Shown: positions 62,566 through 64,000 of the stretch, one piece after another
Position numbering within the stretch: the stretch's first letter is position 1
Layout of the letters: each line of letters begins with the position of its first letter
Made by a program: the position numbers and the translations under genes
The notes under the pieces: generated by a model
Seen by the model: the letters and a program-made list of their open reading frames with translations, nothing else
Database searches by the model: none
Told to the model about the DNA's origin: nothing
DNA from: Actinomycetota bacterium
GTDB taxonomy: Bacteria; Actinomycetota; Actinomycetes; Actinomycetales; Microbacteriaceae
Direction: 5' to 3'
DNA length: 64,000 bases
Assembly: GCA_030838475.1 (NCBI GenBank)
Contig: JAUZFP010000037.1
Coordinates: forward strand, 1 to 64,000

Positions 62566-63780
62566 ATGTTCTGGGCAACCCTCTGGGCGCTCGTCTTCGG
62601 CTTTGCCCTGTCTGGGATCGTGCAGTCCTTCGTCAGTCGCCGCGATATGCAAAAGCTCCTTGGCGACCACAAGCCCAAGGCGATCGTTCGTTCGAGCCTT
62701 TTCGGGATGGCCAGCTCCAGCTGCTCATACGCCGCCTCCGCCCTGGCCCGCTCACTGTTCCAACGCGGTGCAGACTTCACCTCAGCGATGGTATTCATGT
62801 TTGCCTCCACGAACCTGGTCATCGAACTTGGGATCGTCTTGTGGTTGCTGCTGGGCTGGCAGTTCGCTCTCGCTGAGTTCGTCGGCGGCGCGATCATGAT
62901 TGCCCTGTTCGCGATCTTCGCCCCAAGCATCTTCCCCGCGAGGCAGATTGCCGAAGCTAGGGTGCGACTGAACGCTGTCTCAGGCGTGTCCTCCGAGGCC
63001 GAAGCGCTGGATGACCAGTTGCCATTGCGCCAGCGGCTGCGATCCCGATCCGGCTGGGTCGCCGCCGCGGGCTATGCAATTTCAGATCTGAAGATGCTGC
63101 GACGGGAATTGGTCATCGGCTACCTCGTCGCTGGGGTGCTCGTGGTGGCTGTGCCGACCTCGATCTACGGATTCCTGTTCTTGCAAGGCCACGGCATCTG
63201 GACCGAGATCGAGAATGTGATCGTTGGTCCCTTCATTGCGTTCGTCAGCTTCGTCTGCTCGGTCGGCAATGTGCCGCTGGCGGCGGCGCTGTTCAAGGGC
63301 GGTTTCAGCTTCGGCGGCACCATCGCCTTCATCTTCGCCGACCTCATCGCACTCCCGCTGGTCATCATTTACGCACGGTTCTACGGGCGACGCCTCGCCA
63401 TACGCTTGTTCTTCAGCTTCTGGGCAATCATGAGCGCCGCGGGCCTGCTGACCGAACTTCTTTTCAGGCTCATCCGCATCCCGGCGCCTGCGAGACCGAT
63501 CGTGATCGCACCGGAGCGGTTCGAGTGGAACTACACGACCTGGCTCGACATCGCATTCCTGGTTATCGGTGTCGTCATCTACGTGGTCTACCGAAACCGG
63601 GACCGCCTCGCGTCGACGAGCCAGTACGCACTCGACCATGTGTGCGGGATGCAGGTCGAAAAGGCGAATCCGGGCGCCACAGCGAGAGTGCAAAGTACCA
63701 CCTACTACTTCTGCTGCGACCAGTGCCGCGACAACTTCACCGCGAACCCCGACCGGTACCTCAAATCGTCTCTCGTCTGA
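62566..63780 (+). CDS. Permease with C-terminal YHS metal-binding domain
   Basis: A 404-residue membrane protein with about eight helices. The permease core (DUF318/ArsP-like) has FGMASSSCSYAASALARSLFQRGADFTSAMVF and CSVGNVPLAAALFKGGFSFGGTIAFIFADLI. The last 55 residues are a YHS domain with DHVCGMQVEK and YYFCCDQCRDNFTANPDRY. A role in metal or metalloid export is likely. The frame is open for 36 codons upstream of the ATG with hydrophobic, family-like residues (NWTLGAVNLLQLAGNSLLEA) but contains no start codon, so the natural N-terminus may be lost or use a rare codon. Confidence 0.82.
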   Translation: MFWATLWALVFGFALSGIVQSFVSRRDMQKLLGDHKPKAIVRSSLFGMASSSCSYAASALARSLFQRGADFTSAMVFMFASTNLVIELGIVLWLLLGWQFALAEFVGGAIMIALFAIFAPSIFPARQIAEARVRLNAVSGVSSEAEALDDQLPLRQRLRSRSGWVAAAGYAISDLKMLRRELVIGYLVAGVLVVAVPTSIYGFLFLQGHGIWTEIENVIVGPFIAFVSFVCSVGNVPLAAALFKGGFSFGGTIAFIFADLIALPLVIIYARFYGRRLAIRLFFSFWAIMSAAGLLTELLFRLIRIPAPARPIVIAPERFEWNYTTWLDIAFLVIGVVIYVVYRNRDRLASTSQYALDHVCGMQVEKANPGATARVQSTTYYFCCDQCRDNFTANPDRYLKSSLV

Positions 63781-63785
63781 ATCCG

Positions 63786-64000
63786 CTAGTGTGTGTGCGG
63801 CGTCGACAAAGGATCTGACCTCGTGGTCGTCGAGATATCGAACACATCTAGATTGGGCAGTTCTTGCGCAAGCTCGTGTTGTGCATCGTGAACGATGCGT
63901 TCAGCTTCCGTGAGCGTCATCTCGGCTACCTGAATTGTCGCGTTGCCCTGCAGTCGGTGGCCAACCCAGCGGAGCTTGATCGCGGGGACCGACAGCACGC
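63786..64000 (-). CDS. Cation diffusion facilitator C-terminal domain (partial, 5' part outside window)
   Basis: The last 71 residues visible match the ferredoxin-like cytoplasmic domain of CDF transporters: IKLRWVGHRLQGNATIQVAE, then LTLTEAERIVHDAQHELAQELPNLDVFDIST. The His-rich end is PHTH. The protein likely exports Zn, Co or a similar ion. It is convergent with the YHS permease. Confidence 0.7.
   Translation of the reverse strand, partial: VLSVPAIKLRWVGHRLQGNATIQVAEMTLTEAERIVHDAQHELAQELPNLDVFDISTTTRSDPLSTPHTH

Overview
The window is high-GC actinobacterial DNA, most likely from a member of the Microbacteriaceae. The gene order DtxR-family regulator / serC / DUF2530 / DUF3027 / extended cold-shock protein / XPB-type helicase is typical of Actinobacteria. 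CIRCE-controlled groL, a WXG100 protein, GTG and TTG starts, and GGTCTCGAT...CTCGACC intergenic palindromes agree with this. No identification beyond that is possible from the sequence alone.

Region 1 (1-19.6 kb) is ordinary chromosome. It holds an iron-type DtxR regulator (cut by the window edge), serC, two DUF proteins, two cold-shock proteins, a helicase-associated protein followed by an XPB helicase, a RibD-like reductase coupled to a FolP-like protein, a two-component system, a WXG100 protein, a surface-anchored protein, groL with two tandem CIRCE operators, LytR_C and DUF3263 proteins, a DUF2332 protein, a GNAT acetyltransferase, msrB, a nitroreductase and a YdcZ-type transporter.

Region 2 (19.7-34.2 kb) is a catabolic cluster for an unidentified substrate. 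It encodes a fused E1alpha-beta and an E2 of a 2-oxoacid dehydrogenase, a VOC-fold protein and its GntR/FCD regulator, a complete Liv-type ABC importer, a LacI repressor, a 3-hydroxyisobutyrate-dehydrogenase-like reductase, a DddP-like M24 hydrolase and an aldehyde dehydrogenase. Near-identical palindromes flank the lacI gene on both sides, in front of the importer operon and of the reductase-hydrolase-ALDH operon. A repeated 15-mer lies in the E1/VOC divergent promoter. These suggest two local regulators sharing the cluster.

Region 3 (34.3-61.6 kb) is an integrated genomic island. It starts in the 3' part of a tRNA-Thr(TGT) gene and ends at a 45/46-base copy of that tRNA segment. A tyrosine integrase lies inside, and TTTTGCCCACA repeats, possibly integrase arm sites, lie beside both junctions. 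Its first part carries an orphan HsdR-N nuclease-like protein and a compact operon of VapBC45-like toxin-antitoxin, a membrane protein and an MBL-fold hydrolase. Next come the integrase, a cutinase, toxin-antitoxin copies, DoxX/DM13 proteins beside a two-component system, an ECF42-type sigma factor with its DGPF partner, and a four-gene operon. That operon contains a roughly 3,050-residue surface protein with about 15 DUF11-like repeats, a small anchored DUF11-like protein, a helix-turn-helix protein and a MalT-type LuxR regulator.

Region 4 (61.6-64 kb) lies beyond the right junction. It has another copy of the same toxin-antitoxin module with a broken toxin gene, a permease ending in a YHS domain, and the end of a cation-efflux protein cut by the window edge. 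The last two suggest metal handling.
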